DNA of 64,000 nucleotides from Brevundimonas vitisensis (GTDB lineage Bacteria; Pseudomonadota; Alphaproteobacteria; Caulobacterales; Caulobacteraceae), in the NCBI RefSeq assembly GCF_016656965.1, contig NZ_CP067977.1:744001-808000 (forward strand), given 5' to 3'. Positions within the stretch are counted from its first letter, which is position 1. Each line of letters starts with the position of its first letter. Position numbers and translations under genes: made by a program. Of this stretch, positions 17,755 through 26,661 are shown piece after piece. The notes below the pieces were generated by a model, which had not been told where the DNA came from, searched no databases, and saw only the letters and a program-made list of their open reading frames with translations.

Positions 17755-19983
17755 ATGAATCGCCGCGACCTGATCGCTACCTCTGCCGCCGCTGCCGCCC
17801 TGGCCGCCGCCGGTCCTGCCCTTGCCCGCCGCTCCGGAGCCTCGATGCCGAAATCCGCCCCCGTCCCGCCGGTCGCCAAGAAGATCCCCGTGACCATCGA
17901 GCAGCTGGGCCGCGTCCGGACGGACGACTATCAGTGGATGAAGGACGACAACTGGCAGGCGGTGCTGCGGGATCCGACCCTGATCAAGGCCGACGTCCGC
18001 CAGCATCTTGAGGAAGAGAACGCCTATCGCGAGGCGATGATGGCCTCGACGTTGCCGCTGCAGGCGACGATGTTTGAAGAGATGAAGGCCCGCATCAAGC
18101 AGGACGACAGCTCCGTCCCCCGCGCCGACGGCCCGTGGGAATACTACACCGAGTTCAAGACCGGCGATCAGCATCCCCGCTATATGCGCGTGGAACGCCA
18201 GGGCAGCTTCATCGTCGACGGTCAGCGGGTGACCAAGAACTTCGTTGTCGCCCCGACGCCCCAGCTGCTGCTGGACGCGAACGTCCTGGCCGAGGGCAAG
18301 GCCTATTCGGAAGTCTCGGCCGTGTCGCACAGCCCGGACCACAGCCTGTTCGCCTATGCCGAGGATGCGCAGGGCTCCGAGGTGCATCAGATCTACGTCA
18401 AGGATCTGGCCACCGGCGAAGTCCTGCCTGATCCGATCGGCTCGGCGGGGGGCAACTTCACCTTCTCGCCGGACAGCCAGTGGATCTTCTGGACCAACCG
18501 CAACGAGAATGGGCGTCCGGACAAGATCTTCCGCCGGCCCGCGCGCGGCGGCGAAGCGACCCTGGTGTATGAAGAGACCGACGAGGGCATGTTCATGGGC
18601 GTGGGCACCACGTCCGACAACGCCTTCATCATCATCAGCATCGGTGACCAGGTCACCTCCGAGACCCGCTACATCCCCGGTGACACGCCCACGGCCGAGC
18701 CCCGGATCCTGGCCCCGCGTGTGGTCGATCTGAAATACGACGCCGACCACTGGGGCGACCGCTGGGTCATCCATACCAATGCCGACGAGGCCATCGACTT
18801 CAAGGTCGTCACGGCTCCCACCGGCAGCCCCGAAAAGGCGAACTGGACGGATCTGATCCCGCACACCCCCGGTCGCTACATCGAAGGCGTCGGACTGGTG
18901 AAGGACTTCATCGCCCGCCAGGAACGGGCCGAGGCCAATACGCGGATCGTCATCCGCGACCGTGCGGGAGCCGAGCACGAAATCGCCGTGGACGAGCCCG
19001 CCTATGCCCTGTCTCTGGGCGGAGCGTCGGAGTTCGACACCACCGTCATGCGCTATGGCTACAACTCGCCGTCGACGCCGACCTCGACCTATGACTACGA
19101 CCTGGCGACGCGCGAGCGGACCCTGCGCAAGGTACAGGAAGTGCCGTCCGGCCATGATCCGGCCGATTATGTGGTCGAGCGGCTGAATGCCCCGGCCGCC
19201 GACGGCCAGCTGGTCCCGGTGACGGTCCTGCGCCACAAGGACACGCCGGTGAAAGGGTCTGCGCCGCTGCTGCTGTACGGCTATGGCTCCTACGGCATTC
19301 CGATGTCGGCCAGCTTCTCGACCAACCGGCTGTCGCTGGTGAACCGCGGCTGGATCTATGCCATCGCCCATATCCGGGGCGGCTCGGACAAGGGGTGGGG
19401 CTGGTTCCTGGGTGCCCGCCGCATGACCAAGAAGAACACCTTCACCGACTTCATCGCCGCGGCCGAACACCTGATCGCCAGCGGTCACGGCAAGGCCGGC
19501 CACATCGTCGCCCATGGCGGATCGGCCGGTGGCCTTCTGATGGGGGCGGTCAACAACATGCGCCCGGATCTGTGGGCCGGTGTCATCGGCGATGTGCCCT
19601 TCGTCGACGTCATCAACACCATGAGCGACACCAGCCTGCCGCTGACCCCGCCTGAATGGCCCGAATGGGGCAATCCGATCGAGGATCCGGAAGCCTACGA
19701 CTACATGATGAGCTACAGCCCCTATGATCAGGTCGGGCCCAAGGCCTATCCGGCCATCCTGGCCACGGGGGGCCTGTCCGATCCGCGCGTGACCTATTGG
19801 GAACCCCAGAAATGGGTCGCCAAGCTGCGTCCGGCCACGACCTCGGGCAAGCCGGTCCTGCTGAAGATCAACATGGAAGCCGGACATGGCGGGGCCTCCG
19901 GCCGGTTCGACTATCTGAAGGAAGTCGCCCTGGTCTATGCCTTCGCCATCTGGTCCATCGACAAGGGCTGGGAGACGGCGTGA
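17755..19983 (+). CDS. Oligopeptidase B-like S9A peptidase, Tat-exported
   Basis: Prolyl-oligopeptidase-family serine peptidase of 742 aa that cleaves short peptides after basic residues in characterised relatives. A twin-arginine signal (MNRRDLIATSAAAAALAAAG) predicts export, unlike cytoplasmic E. coli PtrB. A seven-bladed propeller region precedes the alpha/beta-hydrolase domain. The catalytic triad is visible: Ser590 in AHGGSAGG, Asp676 in TGGLSDPRV, His711 in EAGHGGASGRF. It overlaps the following acetyltransferase gene by 4 bp (GTGA), so they are coupled. Confidence 0.92.
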   Translation: MNRRDLIATSAAAAALAAAGPALARRSGASMPKSAPVPPVAKKIPVTIEQLGRVRTDDYQWMKDDNWQAVLRDPTLIKADVRQHLEEENAYREAMMASTLPLQATMFEEMKARIKQDDSSVPRADGPWEYYTEFKTGDQHPRYMRVERQGSFIVDGQRVTKNFVVAPTPQLLLDANVLAEGKAYSEVSAVSHSPDHSLFAYAEDAQGSEVHQIYVKDLATGEVLPDPIGSAGGNFTFSPDSQWIFWTNRNENGRPDKIFRRPARGGEATLVYEETDEGMFMGVGTTSDNAFIIISIGDQVTSETRYIPGDTPTAEPRILAPRVVDLKYDADHWGDRWVIHTNADEAIDFKVVTAPTGSPEKANWTDLIPHTPGRYIEGVGLVKDFIARQERAEANTRIVIRDRAGAEHEIAVDEPAYALSLGGASEFDTTVMRYGYNSPSTPTSTYDYDLATRERTLRKVQEVPSGHDPADYVVERLNAPAADGQLVPVTVLRHKDTPVKGSAPLLLYGYGSYGIPMSASFSTNRLSLVNRGWIYAIAHIRGGSDKGWGWFLGARRMTKKNTFTDFIAAAEHLIASGHGKAGHIVAHGGSAGGLLMGAVNNMRPDLWAGVIGDVPFVDVINTMSDTSLPLTPPEWPEWGNPIEDPEAYDYMMSYSPYDQVGPKAYPAILATGGLSDPRVTYWEPQKWVAKLRPATTSGKPVLLKINMEAGHGGASGRFDYLKEVALVYAFAIWSIDKGWETA

Positions 19984-20516
19984 TCCGCGACGCGACGGCC
20001 GCCGATCTGGCGGCCATCACCGCCCTGTACGCCCGCGAAGTCACGGGCGGCACGGCGACCTTCGAAGAAACGCCGCCATCACGCGACGTGATGGCGGCGC
20101 GTCTGGAGGCCGTGCAAGCGCTGGACCTGCCCTGGATCGTGGCGCAGATCGAGGGCGAGCTTGCCGGCTACGCCTATCTGTCCCCCTTCCGCAATCGGAA
20201 CGCCTACCGCTACGCGGTTGAGGACTCGATCTATGTCGCCGAGCCGGCGCGTGGCCGTGGCGTGGGCTATGCCCTGCTGGCCGCCCTGGTCGAGCGCGCT
20301 CGTGGCCTGGGCCTGCGCCATGTCATGAGCGTCATCTCGGACAGCGCGACGAGCGAAGCCTCGATCCGACTTCATGCACGGTTCGGCTTCGACCGAGCCG
20401 GGACCTGGCGTCATGCAGGCTGGAAGTTCGGCCGCTGGATCGATGTGCACGTGATGCAGTTGGACCTGGACCCGACCGCTGCCGCGCCGACCGCGCCAGG
20501 TGTTCCTCTGGCTTGA
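19980..20516 (+). CDS. GNAT N-acetyltransferase (phosphinothricin-acetyltransferase-like)
   Basis: Acetyl-CoA-dependent N-acetyltransferase, 178 aa from a GTG start overlapping the stop of the peptidase gene. The N terminus (IRDATAADLAAITALYAREV), the acetyl-CoA loop PARGRGVGYALL and the closing HAGWKFGRWIDVHVMQLDL are typical of the Pat/MnaT branch, whose members acetylate methionine derivatives or phosphinothricin-like amines. The natural substrate is unknown. Coupling to an exported peptidase has no obvious functional reason. Confidence 0.85.
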   Translation: MIRDATAADLAAITALYAREVTGGTATFEETPPSRDVMAARLEAVQALDLPWIVAQIEGELAGYAYLSPFRNRNAYRYAVEDSIYVAEPARGRGVGYALLAALVERARGLGLRHVMSVISDSATSEASIRLHARFGFDRAGTWRHAGWKFGRWIDVHVMQLDLDPTAAAPTAPGVPLA

Positions 20517-20546
20517 GCCTTCGGGCGCGGGCCTCTAGATGAGTGT

Positions 20547-20864
20547 ATGGTCATCGCCCGGACCCTCTTGATGCTGATCGGCGCCCTTGGCGTCCTTTTT
20601 CTGGGCGCGATACCGACAGCCATGGCCGACAGCCCTCCGGCGCCGTGCCATGAAATGGTTGCCGCTGGACACGACGACCGGGCCCCCCAGCCGGATCAGC
20701 GGATGAAGAGCTTTATCTGCTGTGTCACCTGTATTGCGGCTCCTGCGATTACGCCGGCTGACCGATCCGGCTTCGCCGCCCGTGCGATGCGGCTCCAGCC
20801 CACCGCCCGTATCCTGCCGGTCGGCCTGCGCCTGAGCCCAGAAACCGGCCCACCTAAGGCCTGA
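20547..20864 (+). CDS. Small exported Cys-containing protein
   Basis: A 105 aa protein with a clear signal peptide (MVIARTLLMLIGALGVLFLG, cleavage near AMA-DS). The mature part carries Cys and Met/His pairs (PCHEMVAAGH) and a CCVTC cluster in a short hydrophobic stretch. I do not recognise the family. It lies 66 bp upstream of a His-rich outer-membrane protein, and the metal-ligand content of both suggests a shared role with copper or another soft metal (inference). Confidence 0.6.
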   Translation: MVIARTLLMLIGALGVLFLGAIPTAMADSPPAPCHEMVAAGHDDRAPQPDQRMKSFICCVTCIAAPAITPADRSGFAARAMRLQPTARILPVGLRLSPETGPPKA

Positions 20865-20883
20865 TCCTTCCAAAGACCCGACT

Positions 20884-20900
20884 GGCGGACCCCGTCCGCC
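20884..20900 (+). other. Leader hairpin before the outer-membrane protein gene
   Basis: A perfect 7-bp inverted repeat (GGCGGAC-CCC-GTCCGCC) lies 30 bp before the start codon of the next gene. No T-run follows, so it is not a classic terminator. It could modulate read-through or mRNA stability between the two genes. Confidence 0.35.
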
Positions 20901-20930
20901 TAGACGACCTCACTTTGCAAGGAGGCCATA

Positions 20931-22274
20931 ATGGCTGCCCGATACCTCGCCGCGCTCAGCGCTGGCGTCTCTCTTCTCGTCGTCGCCTGCGCGACACAGG
21001 CCCAGGATCATTCCGGCCATGCACGACACTCCGCCGCGAACCAGACCCCGGTGCACGACCCGCACGCGGGTCACGCTTCGCCCGTGGATCACGGAGCCGG
21101 TCATGCGATGACGTCGGCACTGGGGGCCTGGCCCATGAGCCGCGATGCCTCCGGCACCAGCTGGCAGCCAGACCTGTCCCGCCATGGCGGCATTCACTGG
21201 AGCCGGGGCGACTGGTCCTTCATGAGCCACGCCCTGCTCAACCTGACCCATGACACCCAGAGCGGCCCGCGCGGCGACGACAAGACCTTCGTCAGCGGCA
21301 TGGTGATGGGGGCTGCCCGGCGGGATTTCGCCGACGGATCGACGCTGAACCTGCGGCTGATGGTCAGCCCCGATCCCTTCATGGGCAAGGACGGCTTTCC
21401 GCTGTTGCTGGCGGCGGGCGAGACGGCGGACGGCGTCAATCCCCTGATCGACCGCCAGCATCCCCATGAGCTGATCATGGAGGCCTCGGCCTCCTATGGG
21501 CGGCGACTGGCCAATGGCGACAGCGTCTTTGCCTATATCGGCCTGCCCGGCGAGCCTGCGTTCGGGCCGCCCGCCTTCATGCACCGCATGAGCGCGATGG
21601 ATTCGCCCGAGGCCCCGATCACCCATCACTGGCTGGATTCGACCCACATCGTGTTCGGCGTCGCGACCCTGGGCTGGGTGCGCGACGGCTTCAAGCTGGA
21701 GGCTTCGTCCTTCCGCGGGCGCGAGCCGGATCAGGACCGGTACGATATCGAGAGCCCCGAGCTGGACAGCTGGGCCGTCCGGGCCTCGTGGAATCCTGCG
21801 CCGGAATGGTCACTCCAGGCCTCGTATGCCGACGTCACCGCGCCGGAACAGCTGGAGCCGGACGAGGACGAGACCAAGCTGTCGGCCAGTGCCATCCACA
21901 CGCGCCGGTTCGGAGCGGTCGGCTGGTGGTCATCGACCGTCGCCTGGGGTCGCAAGACCAATGACCATGACGAATCCAAGGATGCTTGGCTGGCCGAGAC
22001 GGCGTTCAGCCCCGATGGCCGCTGGACCCTGTTCGCGCGGGCCGAGCGGATCGAAACCGACGAACTGGTTCCCGGTCCCGGCGGCGGTCACGGTCCGCTC
22101 TATACAGTGGGCAAGGCCTCGGTCGGGGCGGTGCACGACTGGACCGTCGCTCCGAATGTCCGCCTGGGACTGGGCGGTCTCTATTCGGTCAATCAGGTGC
22201 CGGGGGCCCTGGAGCCGCTCTACGGCGGCGACCCTGACGGGGCCATGGTCTTCATCAGGCTGAAGATCGAGTAG
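20931..22274 (+). CDS. Outer-membrane beta-barrel protein with His-rich N terminus
   Basis: 447 aa with a signal sequence (to about residue 25). A His/Met-rich stretch follows (HSGHARHSAANQ, HDPHAGHASPVDHGAGHAM) and then alternating amphipathic beta-strand sequence ending in the aromatic-poor IRLKIE. The start at 20931 has an excellent ribosome site (AAGGAGG). The histidine-rich segment is a probable metal-binding region, as in proteins of copper-tolerance operons, but I cannot assign a named family. It ends 9 bp from the convergent response-regulator gene. Confidence 0.65.
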   Translation: MAARYLAALSAGVSLLVVACATQAQDHSGHARHSAANQTPVHDPHAGHASPVDHGAGHAMTSALGAWPMSRDASGTSWQPDLSRHGGIHWSRGDWSFMSHALLNLTHDTQSGPRGDDKTFVSGMVMGAARRDFADGSTLNLRLMVSPDPFMGKDGFPLLLAAGETADGVNPLIDRQHPHELIMEASASYGRRLANGDSVFAYIGLPGEPAFGPPAFMHRMSAMDSPEAPITHHWLDSTHIVFGVATLGWVRDGFKLEASSFRGREPDQDRYDIESPELDSWAVRASWNPAPEWSLQASYADVTAPEQLEPDEDETKLSASAIHTRRFGAVGWWSSTVAWGRKTNDHDESKDAWLAETAFSPDGRWTLFARAERIETDELVPGPGGGHGPLYTVGKASVGAVHDWTVAPNVRLGLGGLYSVNQVPGALEPLYGGDPDGAMVFIRLKIE

Positions 22275-22283
22275 AGCCGGTCC

Positions 22284-22739
22284 TTAATGGGGCGCGATGT
22301 CCGACGGCGGGGTCGTCAGCCAGGGGGCCAGGCGGAACCGCCGGGGCGTCGCGCCCACCGTCCGGTCGAAGATGAACTGGCGGGCAAAGGCGACGACGGC
22401 GCGAATCGTCTGTTCGTCGAACGGTTTGCAGACCGCTCCCAGAGCGCCCGAAAAGCCTTCGGGGATCTGTTCGGGATTGGCCGTCAGGAAGACCACGGCT
22501 GCACCGTAGTCGGCGACCATCTTCTGGGCGATCTGCGGGCCTGTCATGCCGTCCAGCAGATTGACGTCGACCAGGGCCAGGTCGGGGCGTTCGCGGTCGG
22601 CGATCTCGAAGGCACTGGCGCGATCCATGGCACAGCCGACAACATCGCACCCGGCGTCGCCCAGCACCATTTCCAGCTCCATCGCGAGGATGGCCTGGTC
22701 TTCGACGATCATGACCCGAAGGCCGTTTGGTGTGGTCAA
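22284..22739 (-). CDS. Single-domain response regulator
   Basis: Stand-alone receiver protein, about 151 aa. The acidic pocket (VEDQ, residues 12-15), the phospho-acceptor Asp58 in LALVDVNLLDG, the switch Thr in VVFLTAN and the conserved Lys of AVCKPFDEQT are all visible. There is no output domain; the last 30 residues are a short tail. No ATG fits the N terminus: TTG codons at 22745 and 22739 are both possible, and 22739 is preferred because a GAGG sits 7 bp upstream. It is divergent from a kinase-like gene, the likely partner. Confidence 0.85.
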   Translation of the reverse strand: MTTPNGLRVMIVEDQAILAMELEMVLGDAGCDVVGCAMDRASAFEIADRERPDLALVDVNLLDGMTGPQIAQKMVADYGAAVVFLTANPEQIPEGFSGALGAVCKPFDEQTIRAVVAFARQFIFDRTVGATPRRFRLAPWLTTPPSDIAPH

Positions 22740-22872
22740 ACCCAAGCCTCGATACGCGACACTTCGCCATTAACACTGTTGTGTCGGATAGCGGACAGTC
22801 GAAACGCGCACTTGGTGGAATGGTTCGACCTGAGCTATGGAAACTTTCAATTTTTCTTAGGGTAGTGACTGG

Positions 22873-23475
22873 ATGAGCTCGACGCCGCGCACAGGTTCGG
22901 AGGACGATGCCTCGCGCCTCCTGGGCGAGTATCGGCTTTTGCAGACCCTGGTGGCGATTCGGTTGCGGACGGTCACCGACCCCGCCAGCCGCCGTCACCT
23001 GACCTGGCTCAGCGACATCGTGGCGGCGCTCAGCCTGCTGAACCGCCGGATGGCGGCGGACGGGCCCGTGGATTTCGCCGGTTATTTGGACGATGCCAGC
23101 GCCTTCTGGCGGCGGACGTGCGAGGGACGCGGCATCCGCCTGTCGGTGCGCGGTTCGGTTCGCGCCCTGCCGGACAGCCACGCCATGCCCCTGGCCATCA
23201 TGCTGCACGAACTGCTGTCCAACGCCGTTCGCCATGCCTTTCCGGGCGAAGCACGCGGTTCGATCGCGGTGGCCTTTTCGCAGGCGTCGGACGGCGTCAG
23301 CCTGGTCGTGCGCGACACCGGCATCGGCTCCGCTGTTCTGCAGATGGGTGAAGGCCTCGCCCTGGTCGAAGGACTGGTTCAGCACCTCTGGGGATCGATG
23401 TCGATCGAAACGGCTGCGGGCTCCGGTGTCGGTGTCCGCATACGTCTGCCCCTGACCGACGCTCGCCTGCACTGA
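22873..23475 (+). CDS. Histidine-kinase-like ATPase lacking the canonical phospho-acceptor His
   Basis: A 200 aa protein made only of a short helical dimerisation segment and a HATPase_c domain. The N box (LHELLSNAVRHAF), G1 box (VRDTGIGS) and a glycine-rich G2-like end (SGVGVRIRLP) resemble the HisKA_2/HWE kinases of alphaproteobacteria. In those families the first helix holds an E(I/V)HHRVKNN-type His. The equivalent place here reads GEYRLLQTLVAIRLR, with no His. No sensor or membrane domain is present. It may act as a phosphotransferase-like or regulatory pseudo-kinase for the divergent receiver gene. Confidence 0.75.
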   Translation: MSSTPRTGSEDDASRLLGEYRLLQTLVAIRLRTVTDPASRRHLTWLSDIVAALSLLNRRMAADGPVDFAGYLDDASAFWRRTCEGRGIRLSVRGSVRALPDSHAMPLAIMLHELLSNAVRHAFPGEARGSIAVAFSQASDGVSLVVRDTGIGSAVLQMGEGLALVEGLVQHLWGSMSIETAAGSGVGVRIRLPLTDARLH

Positions 23476-23592
23476 CCGTCCCGCGCAACGCTTCGTGAAC
23501 GCGAGGGTCTGGAGATTGCCCCTCTGGATCGCTTAAGCCAGGACGACACCGCCCAGACGCCCAGCCCAGACGCCTAGCCCGGAGCCCTGCCC

Positions 23593-25884
23593 ATGACCCT
23601 CGCGCCCTCTCGCCGTGCCCTGCTGGCCGGAGCCCTCGGCGTCGGTGCCGTTGCCGTGGTGGCCCCGCCCCGCGCTCTGGCCCAGGCAGCGGAGGCTGCG
23701 ATCCAGCGCCATGCCGCGCGGATCGAGGACCTGATCGCCCGGATGACGATCCAGGAGAAGGCCGGTCAGTTGAGCCTGTTCGGCGATCCCTTCCGGTTCC
23801 GCCCCGAGAACGTCAATCCGCTTGACGGCCAGGGTGATCCCGCCCGGATCGCCGCCATGATCCGGCGCGGCGAATGCGGCTCGCTGTTCAACGGCATCGG
23901 GGCAGAGGCCGGCCGCACCATCCAGCGCATCGCCGTGGAGGAGACGCGCCTGGGCATCCCGATGCTGTTCGCCGCCGACATCATCCATGGCCTGAAGACG
24001 GTCTTCCCCGTGCCCCTGGCCGAGGCAGCCAGCTGGGACCTTGATCTGGCCTTCCGCACGGCTCAGGCGGCGGGACGCGAGGGGGCCGCATCGGGCGTGC
24101 ACCAGACCTATGCCCCTATGGTCGACGTGGGCCGGGATCAGCGCTGGGGCCGAGTGGTCGAGGGCGCGGGCGAGGATGTCTATCTGAACCAGCTGTTCGC
24201 CACGGCCCGCACGCGCGGCTTCCAGGGCGACGACCTGAGCCGCCCGGACAGCATGCTGGCCACGCCCAAGCATTTCGCCGCCTATGGCGCCGCAGAGGCC
24301 GGGCTGGACTACAACACCACCGACATGTCCGAAGGTCGCCTGCGGACCACCTATCTGCCGCCGTTCAAGGCCGCCTTCGACGCTGGGGCCCTGTCGGTCA
24401 TGAGCGGGTTCAACGACCTGAATGGCGTGCCCGCCTCGGGCAGTGAGTGGCTGTTGTCCGACATCCTGCGCGGAGAGTGGGGGTTCAAGGGCTTCGTCGT
24501 CTCCGACTATACCTCCGAACAGGAACTGATCGCCCACGGCTATGCCGCCGACGGCCGGGACGCGGCGCGCATCGCCCTGCTGGCCGGGGTGGACGTCAGC
24601 ATGATGTCGGGCCTGTACAACGCCCATATCCCGGAACTGGTGGAATCCGGCGACCTGCCCATGCGGGTGGTGGATCGGGCGGTGCGCCGCTTCCTGTCGG
24701 TCAAGGCGGCGCTGGGGCTGTTCGATGACCCGTATCGCGGCATGGACCCGGCGGTCGAGGCGCGCGTGGTCGGCTCTCAGGCCCACTATGACCTGTCGCG
24801 CGAAGCGGGCCGCAAGTCGATGGTCCTGCTGAAGAACGAGGGCAATCTGCTGCCGCTGCCCAAGACCGGCAAATCCATCGCCGTCATTGGACCGTTCGGC
24901 CAGGACACCGAGGTCTTTGGTCCCTGGACCATCTGGGGCGACAAGACGCGTGCCGTTTCGCTCGAGGCCGGACTGCGCGCCGCCCTCCCGGCAGGAACCG
25001 CTCTGACGTTCGTAAAGGGTGCGGAGGCGGAAGGGGCCATCAGCGGCGGGATCGAAGCGGCCGTCACCGCCGCCCGCCGGGCCGACGTCGTCATCCTGGC
25101 CATCGGCGAGAGCCAGTCAATGTCCGCCGAGGCCCAGTCGCGCGCCGACATCGTGGTCCCCGCCCCGCAACAGGCCTTGGCTGAGGCGGTGGCTGCGGTC
25201 GGCAAGCCGGTCGTGGTCCTGCTGCGGACGGGCCGGGCGCTGGAGCTGTCGGGCGCAGTCAAGAATGCTCAGGCCATTCTGGTCACCTGGTTCCTGGGCT
25301 CGGAGAGCGGCAATGCCATCGCCGACGTCCTGTTCGGCGACCATGCCCCGTCCGGCCGACTGCCCGTCAGCTTTCCGCACCTGTCGGGCCAGCAGCCCTA
25401 CCACTACGACCACAAGGCGACGGGCCGTCCGATGGACGACGACCAGGCCAACCGCGAGGAATACCGCGCCCAGTTCCGCGAAACGCCGCACAGCGCCCTT
25501 TATCCGTTCGGCCATGGGCTGGGCTATACGCCCGTCACCTATTCCGGCCTGACGCTCAGTTCGCCGACCCTGGCCTGGGACGGCCGGGTCACGGTCAGCG
25601 CCACGGTCACCAACACCGGCAGTCGCCCGGTCGAGGAAACCGTCCAGCTGTATATCCGCGACAAGGTCGCCCGCCTGACCCGTCCGGTGCGCGAGCTGAA
25701 GGGCTTCCAGAAGGTGACCCTGGCCCCCGGCGCATCACAGACCGTGCAGTTCAACCTGGACCGGGCGCTGCTGTCCTATGTGGGGCCGGAGATGCACCTG
25801 ACGCTGGAGCCCGGCGAATTCGACGTCTGGATCGCGCCCCACGCCCAGGGTGGCCTGGGCGGGAGCCTGCGCCTGACGCGCTGA
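23593..25884 (+). CDS. Periplasmic glycoside hydrolase family 3 beta-glucosidase-like enzyme
   Basis: 763 aa exported beta-glycosidase of the BglX type. The N terminus has a twin-arginine-like signal (SRRALLAGALGVGAVAVVA). Domain order is the GH3 barrel, the alpha/beta sandwich domain and a C-terminal fibronectin III-like domain (from about residue 650). The nucleophile is Asp305 in GFKGFVVSDYTSEQEL (most relatives have SDW). MLATPKHFAAYGAAEAGLDY is the usual substrate-binding KHF segment. It probably releases glucose or xylose from oligosaccharides. No TonB receptor or transporter is adjacent. Confidence 0.93.
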   Translation: MTLAPSRRALLAGALGVGAVAVVAPPRALAQAAEAAIQRHAARIEDLIARMTIQEKAGQLSLFGDPFRFRPENVNPLDGQGDPARIAAMIRRGECGSLFNGIGAEAGRTIQRIAVEETRLGIPMLFAADIIHGLKTVFPVPLAEAASWDLDLAFRTAQAAGREGAASGVHQTYAPMVDVGRDQRWGRVVEGAGEDVYLNQLFATARTRGFQGDDLSRPDSMLATPKHFAAYGAAEAGLDYNTTDMSEGRLRTTYLPPFKAAFDAGALSVMSGFNDLNGVPASGSEWLLSDILRGEWGFKGFVVSDYTSEQELIAHGYAADGRDAARIALLAGVDVSMMSGLYNAHIPELVESGDLPMRVVDRAVRRFLSVKAALGLFDDPYRGMDPAVEARVVGSQAHYDLSREAGRKSMVLLKNEGNLLPLPKTGKSIAVIGPFGQDTEVFGPWTIWGDKTRAVSLEAGLRAALPAGTALTFVKGAEAEGAISGGIEAAVTAARRADVVILAIGESQSMSAEAQSRADIVVPAPQQALAEAVAAVGKPVVVLLRTGRALELSGAVKNAQAILVTWFLGSESGNAIADVLFGDHAPSGRLPVSFPHLSGQQPYHYDHKATGRPMDDDQANREEYRAQFRETPHSALYPFGHGLGYTPVTYSGLTLSSPTLAWDGRVTVSATVTNTGSRPVEETVQLYIRDKVARLTRPVRELKGFQKVTLAPGASQTVQFNLDRALLSYVGPEMHLTLEPGEFDVWIAPHAQGGLGGSLRLTR

Positions 25885-25886
25885 AT

Positions 25887-26351
25887 CTATCGCGCAGCCA
25901 CCGCTGCGCGTGCACTGACCGCGAATTCAGTGATGTCATCGAAGGGGCCAGCACGGGCAGCCGTGCTGGCACAGACTTCGCGCTTTACGTCGTTCATCAA
26001 GGTGCGGTCGTTGATGGCCTGCCAATCGGTCACGTCCGTGAAGTCTTCGGCGGCCGCGGTTCCGTCTATCTTGAAAAAGGAAGACCGAATCGTGCGGTAG
26101 CCGCGCGATCGGTCGGCGCAGTCGACGTCGATCACAGAGGTCGCATAGTCGAACGGCGAATCGGCCGACGAAAGCGTGACAACGGCACCGATGGTGACCC
26201 GCGCAACGGCCCCGGACCGGGACAAGCTGGGCCAATCCACGGCCATGACCGCCCCCTCGGATACGCCCACAGCCTCCCAGGCATGGCTCTGGGCGGCGGC
26301 AGCGCCCGCACTCACAGCCAGCGCCAGAACACCCATCACCAGCGACTTCAT
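25887..26351 (-). CDS. Exported protein of unknown function (surface-adhesin E-like)
   Basis: 154 aa with a clear signal peptide (MKSLVMGVLALAVSAGAAAA, cleavage at AQS). The mature domain has two Cys (VDVDCADRSRGYRTIRSS and KREVCAS) that could form a disulfide. The layout, a small beta domain with the sequence IDVDCADRSYR-like centre, recalls the surface-adhesin protein E/CNP1-like group of exported proteins, but similarity is general. It converges on the GH3 gene with a 2-bp gap. Confidence 0.7.
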   Translation of the reverse strand: MKSLVMGVLALAVSAGAAAAQSHAWEAVGVSEGAVMAVDWPSLSRSGAVARVTIGAVVTLSSADSPFDYATSVIDVDCADRSRGYRTIRSSFFKIDGTAAAEDFTDVTDWQAINDRTLMNDVKREVCASTAARAGPFDDITEFAVSARAAVAAR

Positions 26352-26431
26352 GATCGATCCTCCTTAAGGCGAGGTCGCAGCCTATATTCCGGGTCGGCTT
26401 GGCGTCGACCCTTTCAATCCTGACGAAACGG

Positions 26432-26505
26432 TGGCTGGGGAACTAGGACTCGAACCTAGAATGACGGTACCAAAAACCGCTGTGTTACCATTACACCATT
26501 CCCCA
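26432..26505 (-). tRNA. tRNA-Gln (UUG)
   Basis: A 74-nt cloverleaf with encoded CCA. The acceptor stem TGGGGAA pairs with TTCCCCA, the T arm contains GGTTCGAGTCC, and the anticodon loop lies in CGGTTTTTGGTACCG with TTG as anticodon. The U1-A72 acceptor pair and the loop sequence are those of bacterial tRNA-Gln. Confidence 0.96.
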
Positions 26506-26661
26506 GCAGGACCGGTGCGCCGCGCCCGTGGGCATCGGAGAGGCGGTCGAATACGCGATGCCCGCCGGGGATGCAACACCCCTATGCGGGCCAATTTCAC
26601 ACTCTTCAGATTCGTCGCTTGCGGCGTCCCGACCCCGTCGCTATAAGCCGCGTCCTCATGT

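Noticed and set aside
17737..19887. Long antisense frame opposite oligopeptidase B
   Set aside because: Same mirror effect in GC-rich DNA; the sense strand has the full catalytic triad and a signal peptide.
22746..22872. EcfG-type promoter (GGAAC-N16/17-CGTT) in the kinase-receiver gap
   Set aside because: Only a partial GGAAT/GGAAA motif can be found and no CGTT at the right spacing.
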